A stretch of DNA of 64,000 nt from Oryzomonas sagensis (lineage in GTDB: Bacteria; Desulfobacterota; Desulfuromonadia; Geobacterales; Pseudopelobacteraceae), in the NCBI RefSeq assembly GCF_008802355.1, contig NZ_VZRA01000001.1:1296525-1360524 (forward strand), in the 5' to 3' direction. Positions 38,078 to 47,098 of the stretch are shown piece by piece. The stretch's first letter is position 1; every line of letters starts with the position of its first letter. The notes under the pieces were generated by a model. It did not search any database. It was not told the origin of the DNA and saw nothing but the letters and a program-made list of their open reading frames with translations. Position numbers and translations under genes: made by a program.

Positions 38078-39412
38078 GTGCGTCTTTTTTGTTGCATCAT
38101 TTCATGCTGCCTGTTTTTTTCTGCATCGCCCCTGTTCGCATCGGATGAGATTCTGGATTACGGCCGTATCGCCACCATCGATCTTCTCATGGAACGGGCC
38201 ATTTCCAGCAATCTCATCGCCGGCGGCGTCGTGGTGATCGGCAACCACAATGGTATCCTCTCCAGTACCGCCCGCGGACGGCTGAACGCCCGGCCTGATG
38301 CGCCGTTGCTCGACGGGCAGACCATCTTCGATCTTGCCTCCCTGACCAAGGTAATCGCAACCGCGCCGGCGGTGATGAAACTGCTGGATGAGGGGCGCAT
38401 CTCCCTGCTGGACCCCCTCACCCTCTGGTTTCCCGAATTCAAGGGATCCGAACTTGAAAACGTCACAATCATCCATCTGCTGACCCATACTTCGGGACTC
38501 GCGGATTTCGATATGAGTACGGACGAGGCCATGAAAACAGCCGTCATCAGGGCGGCGGCGGAGAAAAACCGGCCCCGGCCGGGCAGCAGTTTCCATTATG
38601 CCGATATCAACTTCATTCTGCTGGGTGAGCTCGTCCACCGGGTTTCAGGCAGGACCTTGGACGCCTTCTGCCGCGAAGAGATCTACACGCCGCTTGCCGT
38701 CCCCGAGACCATGTTTTTGCCCGCACCGAATCTCGCAAGCCGGATCGCCCCCACGCTGGGCGGTGACGGCGGCACCGTGCAGGACCGGAACGCGCGGCGC
38801 CTCGGCAGTGTTGCGGGCCATGCCGGCCTGTTCAGCTCTGCCCGGGATCTCGCCCGGTTTGCCCGCCTGATGCTGGCCGGGGGGGCGCTTGACGGCAAGC
38901 GCATCCTGTCCGAACAGGCGGTGAAGCAGATGACCACCCCGTTTTCCTGCCGCAACGGCACGGTGGTGCGCGGCTTGGGCTGGGACATGAATTCTCCCTT
39001 TTCGGCGCCGAAGGGGAAATTGTTTTCAGATGCCTCCTTCGGCCATACCGGTTACAGCGGTTCTTCCATCTGGATCGACCCGAAACAGGACCTGTTCGTG
39101 GTTCTCCTGACAAACCGCCTGGATTACCGGCACATCAGACAGTTCAACAAGCTGCGCAGCGACATCTCCACCATTGCCGTGGCGGAGTTCCGCACATCGG
39201 GCGATGAACGGGGTCCGGCGGCAACGCCGGAGCTTGCAAGAATCTCCTCGGACCTGCACCAGAAGGTGGCGGTCGGGAAGGCCCCGGTCGTTGCACACCG
39301 CATCAGGCTGGTAGCGGCGGTATCCAAGCACACCAAGGCGTATCGTCAGTACGCCAAAAAGGGCGGCAAGAATCATCGTCACAAATCCTATGGCCGGACC
39401 CGCCGGGCGTGA
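38078..39412 (+). CDS. Secreted beta-lactamase-fold serine hydrolase (class C-like)
   Basis: 444 residues from a GTG with AAAGG 6 nt upstream; this start gives a clean signal peptide (VRLFCCIISCCLFFSASPLFA, cleavage before SDE). The beta-lactamase/esterase fold is shown by S88LTK91, Y174AD and a late GHTGYSG. The C-terminus is a basic extension (KHTKAYRQYAKKGGKNHRHK). Likely periplasmic esterase, D-aminopeptidase or peptidoglycan-related hydrolase; a beta-lactamase role is not implied. The frame opens 55 codons earlier but that part lacks an SD. Confidence 0.88.
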   Translation: MRLFCCIISCCLFFSASPLFASDEILDYGRIATIDLLMERAISSNLIAGGVVVIGNHNGILSSTARGRLNARPDAPLLDGQTIFDLASLTKVIATAPAVMKLLDEGRISLLDPLTLWFPEFKGSELENVTIIHLLTHTSGLADFDMSTDEAMKTAVIRAAAEKNRPRPGSSFHYADINFILLGELVHRVSGRTLDAFCREEIYTPLAVPETMFLPAPNLASRIAPTLGGDGGTVQDRNARRLGSVAGHAGLFSSARDLARFARLMLAGGALDGKRILSEQAVKQMTTPFSCRNGTVVRGLGWDMNSPFSAPKGKLFSDASFGHTGYSGSSIWIDPKQDLFVVLLTNRLDYRHIRQFNKLRSDISTIAVAEFRTSGDERGPAATPELARISSDLHQKVAVGKAPVVAHRIRLVAAVSKHTKAYRQYAKKGGKNHRHKSYGRTRRA

Positions 39413-39470
39413 ATCACCGAAGGGCCGATTCCCATGCTGCATAGGGAGAACGGTTGACACCGGAATAGAC

Positions 39471-39496
39471 AAAGGGCGACCGCTTGGCCGCCCTTT
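39471..39496 (+). terminator. Terminator after serine hydrolase gene
   Basis: Stem AAAGGGCG / CGCCCTTT with a 10-nt partly paired loop (ACCGCTTGGC), followed by GTCTGTT. About 58 nt past the stop. Confidence 0.75.
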
Positions 39497-39846
39497 GTCT
39501 GTTCCGCGTTGCGCGAACGGTTACGTTCATGCCGGCGCCGCGCCGATTCCGCGTCCTGTACATCGGCGGCATTGTTGTTCCCTGCGGCGTCAATAGCCTG
39601 GGGGAGACCTAAAGCGACGGAACACGCCCGGCAACTCCGGGATGCCCCCGCTCGGCAGGATAGCCTTGGGGCGACATCAAGATGCGCCCATTGCAGTGCC
39701 CTCCCTTTTGTGCTATTCCCAGAGCAGGAAACGCTTGGGCATTTCATACGCGCCGGCATGGGGCGGTCCCTCGCCGATACGGGGTTCCGATGCTCCTGCC
39801 GGTTGCATTTCCGGGGCGCAGCGCCCCGGTGCGGGAGTCTTGTTGG
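39497..39846. other. 350-bp stretch with no convincing gene
   Basis: Between the serine hydrolase terminator and the YgjV-like gene. Several frames are open on both strands, but none has an SD with family-like sequence; translations are rich in Ser, Cys and Arg. A tight hairpin CCGGGGCGC-A-GCGCCCCGG lies at 39811-39829. It may hold a structured RNA, a decayed gene or a dispersed element. Confidence 0.6.
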
Positions 39847-40377
39847 GTGGAACTGTTTTCGATGGCCCAGTGCGTCGGGTATGGCGCCTTTGTTTTGGGG
39901 GTGACGGCCTTTTTCCAGAAGATCGATCATCGCCTGAAATTCTTCAACGCCGCCGAATGCCTCGCTTATGCGGTGCATTTCATGCTTTTGGGTAATTTCC
40001 CCGGTGCGGCCAGCGCCCTGATATCGAGCGCGCGCTCGTTTCTCGCCATAAAGATCCGCTCGCCGCTCCTGGCCGTGGCGATAATCGGCCTCAACATCGC
40101 CGTCGGACTCACCCTCGCCAAGAGCTGGGTCGGCTGGTTTCCCGTGGGCGCATCGAGTATGGCCACCTTGGCGGTCTTCACCATGCGGGGGATCCCCATG
40201 AGGCTGGCTTTGCTGGTCAGCACGTTTCTCTGGCTGGCCAACAACATCATCTGCGGCTCCATTGGCGGTACGCTGCTGGAAACCGTCATCGCCATCGTCA
40301 ACGGCTCGACCATGTTCCGTATTCTCAGGTCGCCCGAACGGAGATTGTCTCGGGGATTTCCCGGAGCGGAAGATTGA
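39847..40377 (+). CDS. YgjV-like inner membrane protein
   Basis: 176 residues from a GTG; an ATG five codons later is equally possible. Four to five membrane segments, with the family-like FSMAQCVGYGAFVLGV, NAAECLAYAVHFMLLG (with GAASALISSAR) and FLWLANNIICGSIGGTLLE. Function unknown. SD evidence is weak: GGGAG lies 9-10 nt from the GTG. It ends 153 nt before the PBP1A start. Confidence 0.7.
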   Translation: MELFSMAQCVGYGAFVLGVTAFFQKIDHRLKFFNAAECLAYAVHFMLLGNFPGAASALISSARSFLAIKIRSPLLAVAIIGLNIAVGLTLAKSWVGWFPVGASSMATLAVFTMRGIPMRLALLVSTFLWLANNIICGSIGGTLLETVIAIVNGSTMFRILRSPERRLSRGFPGAED

Positions 40378-40530
40378 GAGGGACGGGCAGAATGACATAA
40401 TGGTGGGTAAGTGCCCTTTTCCCCTTGACGTCCGCCGAAATATGTAGGAATACGAGGCAGGCTTGGCGAAGGCGACGCTAGGACGAAAACCGATGGATTA
40501 CCGTGCGATTACGCATTAGGACTGAATACC

Positions 40531-42531
40531 TTGAATATCCTCAGATACACTTGTGGTAAATGGCTGCTGTATCCCGTGCTTCTGGCTGTTTCCCTGCTTC
40601 TGACCCAGGTCGCCCCGGCGTCTGCCCAGGGCAATTTTGCCAACTACCCCCCGCTGCTACCCGACTATACGTCCATCAAGATTTTCGACAACCAGGGGAG
40701 GTATGTCGGCCGGCTCCTGCCGGAGAAGCGGTACTGGGCCTCCATCGACCGCATCCCTTCCTTTCTGCAAAAGGCGGTGGTTGCCGTTGAAGACGCCCGC
40801 TTTTACGAGCATGGGGGGATCGATATCCGCGGCATCGCCCGGGCCTTGGTGAAGGACGTGGTCAAGGGGAAGATGGTCGAGGGGGGCTCGACCATCACCC
40901 AACAGTTGATCAAGAATAAATACCTCTCCGGTGCCAAGACCATCGAGCGCAAGCTCGATGAAGCCCGCATGGCCATTGATTTTGAAAAGAAATATACCAA
41001 AAAGCAGATACTGGAGATGTATTTCAACGAGATCTATTACGGGAACGGGGCCTGGGGAATTGTCCAGGCTGCCCGCATCTATTTCGACAAAAACCCGGAG
41101 GAGTTGACCGATGCGGAGTGCGCCCTCTTGGCCGGTGTGCCGAAGAACCCGGGGCGTTATAATCCACTGGGGAAAGCGGCCAGCGTCACGCGGCGGCGGG
41201 ACGTTGTTCTCAAACGGATGGTGGAGTTGAGCATCATCACCCCCCGGCAGCAACAACGGCTGAGGACCCAGCGGGTCACCTTCATGCGCTCCGGACAGGC
41301 CTTACAGTATGTGGCCCATGTCCGGGCCAAGCTGATCGAGCGGTACGGTGCCGAGATCATTGAGCAGGGGGGGCTGGAGGTGACCGCGGCTCTGGATCTG
41401 AACCTGCAGAAACAGGCGGAGCTGGCGCTGGCCGAGGGGGTAAAACGCATTTCTCCCCGCATGCAGGGGGCTCTGGTGTGTCTTGATCCCGCCACGGGCG
41501 ATGTGCTGGCCGCCGTGGGGGGCGTGGGCGTTACCAAAGGGTCCTATAATCGCGCCTTTTCCGCCAAGCGTCAGCCTGGGTCGGCCATCAAGCCGCTGAT
41601 CTATGCCGCAGCCCTGGAAAAGGGGATTACCGCCGGCAGCATCTGGAACGATACGCCGGTGGCCTACGACCGGGGCAATAATCAAGTCTGGAAACCGCAG
41701 AACTATGGGAGGGAGCGGTATGGTGATCTTTCCCTGAGGCGCGCCCTGGCATATTCCAACAATGTCATCACGGTAAAGGTGCTTGAGGCCATCGGGGTCC
41801 CGTATTTTACCGATTTCGCCGGAAAAATGGGGCTGCCGTTACGGGCGCAGAACGGCCTCTCCCTGGCCCTGGGAACGGATGAAGTCTCCCTGAACGACCT
41901 GGTCCAGGCGTACACGCCTCTGGCCACCGGGGGCATGCGCTCCGAAGGTCGGACCATTATCCGGATCTATGACCACAGGCGCCGTGCCTGGACGGAAAAT
42001 CCTCCGATAGTCACCCCGGTCCTGGCACCTGCCACCGCTTTCGTCACCACCCAGATGCTGAAGGACGTCATGACCTATGGCACCGCAAAGTCGCTCAGGC
42101 GGTTCAGCCAACAACACCCGGCCGCCGGGAAGACCGGGACCACCGACGACTACCGGGATGCCTGGTTCGTCGGCTATACCCCCCAGGTGATAACCGGCGT
42201 CTGGGTCGGCTATGACAAACCCCGGCCGGGGGGGAAGGGCTTTAGCGGAGGTGCGGCCGCAGCCCCCATCTGGGAGCGGTTCATGCGCCGGGCTGTGGCA
42301 GGGAAGCCTGCCGTGGATTTTCCCAAGCCGGATACGGTGGTTTCCGTTACCATAGACCCCACCACGGGCTATCTGGCAACGGCGGAGTGCCCGAAGAAAC
42401 ACGACGAATTCTATATCGCCGGGACCGAGCCCACCCGCTACTGCCCCAAGCATGGCGGAGGTGCGGCTATGCCCGTACCGGTCCCGCCATCGCCACCGCC
42501 ACCGCCGGCGGCACAGGATGGTATATTATGA
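40531..42531 (+). CDS. mrcA: Penicillin-binding protein 1A, bifunctional
   Basis: 666 residues from a TTG. A short N-terminal anchor/signal (LLYPVLLAVSLLLTQVAPASA) is followed by a GT51 glycosyltransferase (VEDARFYEHGG with Glu87, GGSTITQQLIKN) and a transpeptidase with S351AIK, S409NN and K534TG. It polymerises and cross-links peptidoglycan in the periplasm. The C-terminus ends in a Pro-rich tail (PVPVPPSPPPPPAA). It lacks the OB insert of larger PBP1A. TAGGA lies 9 nt upstream of the TTG. Confidence 0.93.
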   Translation: MNILRYTCGKWLLYPVLLAVSLLLTQVAPASAQGNFANYPPLLPDYTSIKIFDNQGRYVGRLLPEKRYWASIDRIPSFLQKAVVAVEDARFYEHGGIDIRGIARALVKDVVKGKMVEGGSTITQQLIKNKYLSGAKTIERKLDEARMAIDFEKKYTKKQILEMYFNEIYYGNGAWGIVQAARIYFDKNPEELTDAECALLAGVPKNPGRYNPLGKAASVTRRRDVVLKRMVELSIITPRQQQRLRTQRVTFMRSGQALQYVAHVRAKLIERYGAEIIEQGGLEVTAALDLNLQKQAELALAEGVKRISPRMQGALVCLDPATGDVLAAVGGVGVTKGSYNRAFSAKRQPGSAIKPLIYAAALEKGITAGSIWNDTPVAYDRGNNQVWKPQNYGRERYGDLSLRRALAYSNNVITVKVLEAIGVPYFTDFAGKMGLPLRAQNGLSLALGTDEVSLNDLVQAYTPLATGGMRSEGRTIIRIYDHRRRAWTENPPIVTPVLAPATAFVTTQMLKDVMTYGTAKSLRRFSQQHPAAGKTGTTDDYRDAWFVGYTPQVITGVWVGYDKPRPGGKGFSGGAAAAPIWERFMRRAVAGKPAVDFPKPDTVVSVTIDPTTGYLATAECPKKHDEFYIAGTEPTRYCPKHGGGAAMPVPVPPSPPPPPAAQDGIL

Positions 42532-42580
42532 TTCATAAAGAGTCCCAACATTCATCACCGCGGTAAAAAGGAGAAGGAAT

Positions 42581-43444
42581 ATGGCACAGTACGGTTTTCT
42601 CGGTCTCGGTATCATGGGTAACGCCATGGCGGCCAACCTGGTGCGGGCCGGTTTCCAGGTCATGGTCTGGAATCGCAACCCGGCCAAATGCGCCCCCCTG
42701 GTGGCCCTGGGCGCGCGCCAGGGGGGGAGCCCCCGGGAGGTGGCCACTGCCTGCGACATCACCTTTGCCATGCTCGCCGATCCCGCCGCCGCCTCGGAGG
42801 TCTGCTTCGGCCCCAAAGGGGTGTTGGAGGGGATCGGCGGCGGGCGCGGCTACATCGACATGTCCACCGTGGACGACGCGACCGCCCGCACCATCGCCGG
42901 GGCGGTGGCCGAACGGGGCGGGCGTTTCCTCGAGGCCCCGGTTTCCGGCACGAAGAAACCGGCCGAAGACGGGACCCTGGTCATCCTGGCGGCGGGCGAC
43001 CGGGCGCTCTACGACGAGGCCGCCCCGGCCCTGGACACGATGGGGAAAAAACGTATGTACCTGGGGACCGTCGGCCAGGGGGCGCGCATGAAGCTGGTGG
43101 TAAACGCGATCATGGGCGGGATGGTGACGGCCCTCTGCGAGGGGGTGGCCCTTGGCCAGAAGGGGGGGCTCGACGGTGCCGAGATCCTGGAAGCCCTCGA
43201 TGCCGGTGCCCTCGCCAACCCGCTCTTCAGGGGCAAGGGGCCGATGTTGTTGCAGGGTGAATACCCCACCAGTTTTCCGCTCAAGCACATGCAGAAGGAC
43301 CTGCGCCTCGCCGTGGCCCTGGGGGATGAACTGGGGCAGCCGCTCCACTGCATCGCCGCGGTCAACGAGACCTTCAAGCGGGCCCGCATGGCGGGCCACG
43401 CCGACGAGGATCTTGCCGCGGTCTTCCAGGTCGTCAAACAGTAG
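42581..43444 (+). CDS. 3-hydroxyisobutyrate dehydrogenase-like NAD(P)-dependent reductase
   Basis: 287 residues. GLGIMGNAMAANLVRAGF is the dinucleotide-binding loop, APVSGTKKPAEDG the substrate-binding motif, and KLVVNAIMGG holds the catalytic Lys. This beta-hydroxyacid dehydrogenase group includes Geobacter succinic semialdehyde / glyoxylate reductases. The WNRNPAKC segment after the second strand suggests NADPH preference; inference. GGAGAAGGA precedes the ATG. Confidence 0.88.
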   Translation: MAQYGFLGLGIMGNAMAANLVRAGFQVMVWNRNPAKCAPLVALGARQGGSPREVATACDITFAMLADPAAASEVCFGPKGVLEGIGGGRGYIDMSTVDDATARTIAGAVAERGGRFLEAPVSGTKKPAEDGTLVILAAGDRALYDEAAPALDTMGKKRMYLGTVGQGARMKLVVNAIMGGMVTALCEGVALGQKGGLDGAEILEALDAGALANPLFRGKGPMLLQGEYPTSFPLKHMQKDLRLAVALGDELGQPLHCIAAVNETFKRARMAGHADEDLAAVFQVVKQ

Positions 43445-43574
43445 GGCGCTGCGGTCAGGGACGCGGTATGGGAGAGGACGTTGTCATGAAACAGGGGCCG
43501 TGTGCCACATGGGAAGCGGAAGCGGCAGTGACGCTTCCGCCCCTTGCGGACGGATGGGCAGCGGGGCGCATGAG

Positions 43575-44069
43575 ATGAAATTCACCCTCCTGACCCATTT
43601 CAAGGAGTTCGAAAAACCCTCCAATACCGGCAAACTGGTGCTGGAAGTCCTGGGAGACGCGGCCGAGCAGGTCCGCTGGGACCGCCTGAACCCGCCCGCC
43701 GGACTCGTGGAGGAGATCGAGGCGGGCGGGGTGGCGCTGGTCTATCCCGGCGCACCGGACGAAAATGACGACGATTTGACCGGTATCGACCACTTCGTCC
43801 TTATCGACGGCACCTGGCACGAGGCCCGCAAGATCCACCAGCGTAGCCCCTATCTCCTGAAGCTCCGCCGGGTCTGTCTCAAACCGACCGGGAAGTCCCT
43901 CTACAACCTCAGGAAGAACCAGAAGGAGGCCTGCCTCTGTACCGCAGAGTGCGTAATGGAGATTCTGCGCAGCACAGGAAGAAACGAGGAGGCGGAGCGC
44001 CTGCGGGAACGTTTCCTGGCATTCATCAGGCCCCCGGGCGTCATGCGGGGAGCGGTGCCGGGACACTGA
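43575..44069 (+). CDS. DTW domain protein (tRNA acp3U transferase-like)
   Basis: 164 residues. The DTW signature is DGTWHEARKIHQRSPYL near residue 78; TNTG-like PSNTGKLV near the start and YNLRKNQKEACLCTAECVMEIL fit the family (TapT-type), which adds aminocarboxypropyl groups to tRNA uridine from SAM. The usual N-terminal Cys cluster is absent, so this is a short form. Start at the ATG with GGGG 9 nt upstream; an ATG seven codons earlier is possible. Confidence 0.8.
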   Translation: MKFTLLTHFKEFEKPSNTGKLVLEVLGDAAEQVRWDRLNPPAGLVEEIEAGGVALVYPGAPDENDDDLTGIDHFVLIDGTWHEARKIHQRSPYLLKLRRVCLKPTGKSLYNLRKNQKEACLCTAECVMEILRSTGRNEEAERLRERFLAFIRPPGVMRGAVPGH

Positions 44070-44079
44070 GGCGAAAAAA

Positions 44080-44484
44080 TCACTTCCCCATTTGCCTCTT
44101 ACCGCCTCGGAGGGCATCGACGCTCCAGATTCCCCCACCCTGGGTGGCGATGAACAGGAACACAAAGCAATAGATCACCGCCAGTTCGCCATTGTTCTGA
44201 ATCGGCAGCAGCGCCTTTGTCCCGTGCGCCATCCAGTATGCCACGGCCATCTGGCCGCTGGTGACGAAGGCCGCCCAACGGGTGAAGAGCCCGACCATGA
44301 CCAGAATACCCCCAATCAGCTCGATCGGGCCGGCGACGTAGGTAATGAATGCGGGGGCTCCCGGCGGCATCGGGATCGGGAGACCGAACAGCTTCTGGAC
44401 GCCGTGCCAGAGAAAGAGAAACCCGACGACGATCCGCATCAGGGCGTAACACTGGGAATTGTAGGCCGACATGAATGGTTTCAT
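44080..44484 (-). CDS. DoxX family membrane protein
   Basis: 134 residues with four membrane segments. ALMRIVVGFLFLWHGVQKLFG, GPIELIGGILVMVGLFTRWAAF and a C-terminal FVFLFIATQGGG are typical of DoxX/DoxD-like proteins. The ATG has a perfect AGGAGG 8 nt upstream. Start lies 34 nt after the VOC gene on the same strand, likely an operon. Role in redox or thiosulfate metabolism is known for some relatives only. Confidence 0.9.
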   Translation of the reverse strand: MKPFMSAYNSQCYALMRIVVGFLFLWHGVQKLFGLPIPMPPGAPAFITYVAGPIELIGGILVMVGLFTRWAAFVTSGQMAVAYWMAHGTKALLPIQNNGELAVIYCFVFLFIATQGGGIWSVDALRGGKRQMGK

Positions 44485-44518
44485 GGTGCCACCTCCTGTG
44501 GTTTGTGACCGTGCCGGT

Positions 44519-44989
44519 TCATTTCGCGGCAAAGAGGGCCTTGGCACGCGCCCCGATCTCTTCCGGCGTCACGTCTTCCGTATGCGTGGCAACTGACCAT
44601 TTGTGCCCGAACGGATCGGCGACCGTGCCCATGCGGTCCCCCCAGAACTGGTCCGCAACCGGCATCAGCAACTCGGCGCCGGCCGCAACCGCACGGTTTA
44701 CGACGGCGTCCACATCCGCCACATAGAGTACGATGGATACGGTAGTGCCCCCCCTGGTCTGCGGACTGAGGGCATTCCACTCGGGGCATTCATCGCACAG
44801 CATGATCGGCGAATCGCCAATCATGATTTCGGCATGCATCAATTTGCCGTCCGGGGTTGGCAGACGCATGCACTCCGTGGCGCCGAATGCTTCTTTATAG
44901 AATTCTATGGCCTTGGCGGCATCGGTGATAACCAGATAGGGGGTAGCCGTGTGATAGCCGGCCGGGATCGGCTTTGCCGTGGTGCTCAT
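44519..44989 (-). CDS. VOC/glyoxalase-fold protein (PhnB-like)
   Basis: 156 residues. TPYLVITDAAKAIEFYKEAF begins a PhnB-like VOC domain, followed by HAEIMIGDSPIMLCDE, GGTTVSIVLYVADVDAVV and DQFWGDRMGTVADPFGHKW. This group is related to glyoxalase and bleomycin-resistance proteins; the reaction is unknown. AAAGGAG precedes the ATG. It leads the two-gene unit with DoxX. Confidence 0.9.
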   Translation of the reverse strand: MSTTAKPIPAGYHTATPYLVITDAAKAIEFYKEAFGATECMRLPTPDGKLMHAEIMIGDSPIMLCDECPEWNALSPQTRGGTTVSIVLYVADVDAVVNRAVAAGAELLMPVADQFWGDRMGTVADPFGHKWSVATHTEDVTPEEIGARAKALFAAK

Positions 44990-45304
44990 GATGCTTCTCC
45001 TTTCCGTGGCGTAACGCTAACTCGGGTGTCTCTCCACCATGGGGGCCTTTTGCCTATGAGACCATTTTAGTCCCTTGGCGGAAAAAGGCAATACGCCGCT
45101 TTACAGCGTGTCAACCGGCTGGGGCAAGCAAGAAAAACCGGGCCACAACCGGCTTTGCCCCTGGAACATTGCCGGTCAACTCGTTATCCGTGACGCTCGC
45201 GACCGCATGATGACGGTTGTAATTTTGGGGTTCATAACCCATACTCCTGACTTCGCATACCGCCCACATCCCCTGACCGGGAAAAAGTAAGGATATCAGC
45301 CGAC
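44990..45304. other. Divergent intergenic region VOC / yaeQ
   Basis: 315 bp between divergent genes. GGGGCAAG at about 45121 can pair with CTTTGCCCC at about 45154, with CCGG repeats around them, giving a possible leader hairpin. No gene with an SD was seen. Promoters for both flanking genes must lie here but no strong match stands out. Confidence 0.5.
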
Positions 45305-45847
45305 ATGGCACTGCCGTCAAAAGTTTACAAAGCATCCCTGCAACTCTCGGATATCGACCATGGCGTCTATGAAACCTTGCTGGCGACGGTCGCCCAGCAT
45401 CCCTCCGAAACCGAGGAGCGGCTTGTGGCCCGGCTGCTGGCCTACGCGATCTTCCACGAACCGGAGCTGACGTTCACCAAGGGAATCAGCGCCACCGACG
45501 AACCGGACCTTTGGGTGAAACGGGGCGACGACAGGGTCAGGCTCTGGGTCGAGGTCGGCCTGCCGGAGCCGGATCGCATCATCAAGGCGAGCCGCCACTC
45601 GGAACGGGTCGCCCTGCTGGCCTGCGGCAGGCAGCTCGCCACGTGGGATCAACAGCAGTTGCCCAAGTTGGAGAAGGTCGCCAACCTCATCGTCATCAGC
45701 ATCGATCCGGCAATCATTGCCAGGCTGGCAGCGCAGTTGGAACGCTCCATCACCTGGTCGGTCACCATAACCGAAGGCACGCTCTATCTGACCTGCGGCG
45801 AAGAAACGCTGGAAAGCCCCATCCAGGTAAAGATGGGCAGCCGCTGA
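45305..45847 (+). CDS. yaeQ: YaeQ family protein
   Basis: 180 residues, full length. The start MALPSKVYKASLQLSDID, then ERLVARLLAYAIFHEPELTFTKG and DEPDLWVKRGDDRVRLWVEVGLP, match YaeQ, a PD-(D/E)xK nuclease-like fold; the acidic/Lys positions (E in PEL, D in EPDLW) are retained. Function unsettled. AAGGA lies about 10 nt before the ATG. It is followed by DUF1456, a common kind of housekeeping neighbourhood. Confidence 0.92.
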   Translation: MALPSKVYKASLQLSDIDHGVYETLLATVAQHPSETEERLVARLLAYAIFHEPELTFTKGISATDEPDLWVKRGDDRVRLWVEVGLPEPDRIIKASRHSERVALLACGRQLATWDQQQLPKLEKVANLIVISIDPAIIARLAAQLERSITWSVTITEGTLYLTCGEETLESPIQVKMGSR

Positions 45848-45927
45848 GCCCTGCGGGCGGGACCAGCTGTGTCCCCCTCCGCAAATGCGGTAGCCATAGC
45901 CACGATTACAGTCACGAAGGGAACGCC

Positions 45928-46401
45928 ATGACCAATAACGATCTTCTCCGCAGCCTGCGCTACGCCCTGAAATTGAATGGCGAAACCATCGCCGAATTGT
46001 GTACGGTGGGCGGGCATGACCTCAAGCCCATAGATGTGTTGAAACTACTTAAAAAAGAAGAAGAAACCGGCTTTGCGGCCTGCGACGACGCGGTGATGGG
46101 GGCCTTTCTGGACGGCCTGATCGTCTCACGGCGAGGCGTGCAGGAGCCGAAACCGGGCGTAGCCAAGGCACCGGACGCGGCGTTGAACAATAACCTTATC
46201 CTGCGGAAACTCAGGATCGCGCTGGAGCTGAACGAGGAGGGGATGCTCGCGGTCCTGGCAAAGGCCGGGGTCCAGCTCTCGAAGTCCGAATTGTCCGCCA
46301 TGTTTCGGGCAAAGGGACATAGGAACTACAAGGCCTGCGGCGACCAATTCCTCCGCAACTTCATCCGGGGATTGACGCTTGGCGGGGGGAACACAGAGTA
46401 G
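45928..46401 (+). CDS. DUF1456 family protein (YehS-like)
   Basis: 157 residues made of two similar halves: NNDLLRSLRYALKLNGETIAEL and NNNLILRKLRIALELNEEGML, each followed by a Lys-rich acidic helix (LKKEEETGF, MFRAKGHRNYK). This duplicated helical layout is the DUF1456/YehS signature. AAGGGA lies 5-6 nt before the ATG. Function unknown. Confidence 0.92.
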   Translation: MTNNDLLRSLRYALKLNGETIAELCTVGGHDLKPIDVLKLLKKEEETGFAACDDAVMGAFLDGLIVSRRGVQEPKPGVAKAPDAALNNNLILRKLRIALELNEEGMLAVLAKAGVQLSKSELSAMFRAKGHRNYKACGDQFLRNFIRGLTLGGGNTE

Positions 46402-46510
46402 GAAGCGGCGTTTGCCCGAGATTTTGAGGGGACGGCCCGCTTTATGGAATGCGGCCCGCCCCCTTTTTTATGCTTGTTTTTTACCGAAACCAGAGGAGAG
46501 TTATGACCCC

Positions 46511-46993
46511 ATGACGAAGGAACAGATGATTCAGGAGATAATCGCACGGCTCTCCGCCGATCTTGCGGTGCTCTCCACCGCCGCGCGGACGGCCCATGAG
46601 GCGGCCACCCACGAGGAATGCCTCCCCGACAACAAGTACGATACCACCGCCCTGGAGGCATCCTACATCGCCCAGGGGCAGGCCAACCGTGCCCAGGAGA
46701 TCAGGATCGCCCTGGAGAGCTACCGGACCCTGACGCTGCATGGTTTCGACGACGATACGCCGATCCGGCTGACGGCCCTGGTTACCCTTGAAAGTGCCCA
46801 GGGGGAGGTGCGGCGGCTTTTCCTCGGCCCCCAGGCCGGAGGCATGAAGGTCGCGGATCGTGACGGGGAGATCATGGTCATCACCCCCCGTTCCCCCCTG
46901 GGGCGCTCCCTGGTGGGGCTGAAAACCGGCGATGAGGTGCAGGTGGGAGAGGCTGCGGCGGCCCGGTCCTTTACCGTTGTTGAAGTCTGTTGA
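46511..46993 (+). CDS. GreA/GreB-like elongation factor
   Basis: 160 residues. An N-terminal helical hairpin (LSADLAVLSTAARTAHEAAT, then DNKYDTTALEASYIAQGQANR) is followed by an FKBP-like C-terminal domain (VTLESAQGEVRRLFLGP, ITPRSPLGRSLVGLKTGDEV), the layout of Gre-related factors that act at the RNA polymerase channel. The acidic tip of true GreA is not obvious, so cleavage activity is uncertain. GAGGAGAG lies about 11 nt before the ATG. Confidence 0.65.
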   Translation: MTKEQMIQEIIARLSADLAVLSTAARTAHEAATHEECLPDNKYDTTALEASYIAQGQANRAQEIRIALESYRTLTLHGFDDDTPIRLTALVTLESAQGEVRRLFLGPQAGGMKVADRDGEIMVITPRSPLGRSLVGLKTGDEVQVGEAAAARSFTVVEVC

Positions 46994-47098
46994 TGCGGCC
47001 CGTGCCGGTGTGCGGTCCCGCTCGGTAGTGTCCGCCGGAACTGCCGGATCGGGATTTTCTGATATACTTGAAGCATGAAACATGCACGAGGTGACGCC

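Noticed and set aside
40433-40530. GEMM-type riboswitch before PBP1A
   Set aside because: GACGAAAACC-like bases occur, but the tetraloop stem and the AGCCGGG end are absent.
45075-45290. 71-codon plus-strand frame upstream of yaeQ
   Set aside because: No SD, no family-like sequence, and it occupies the divergent promoter region.
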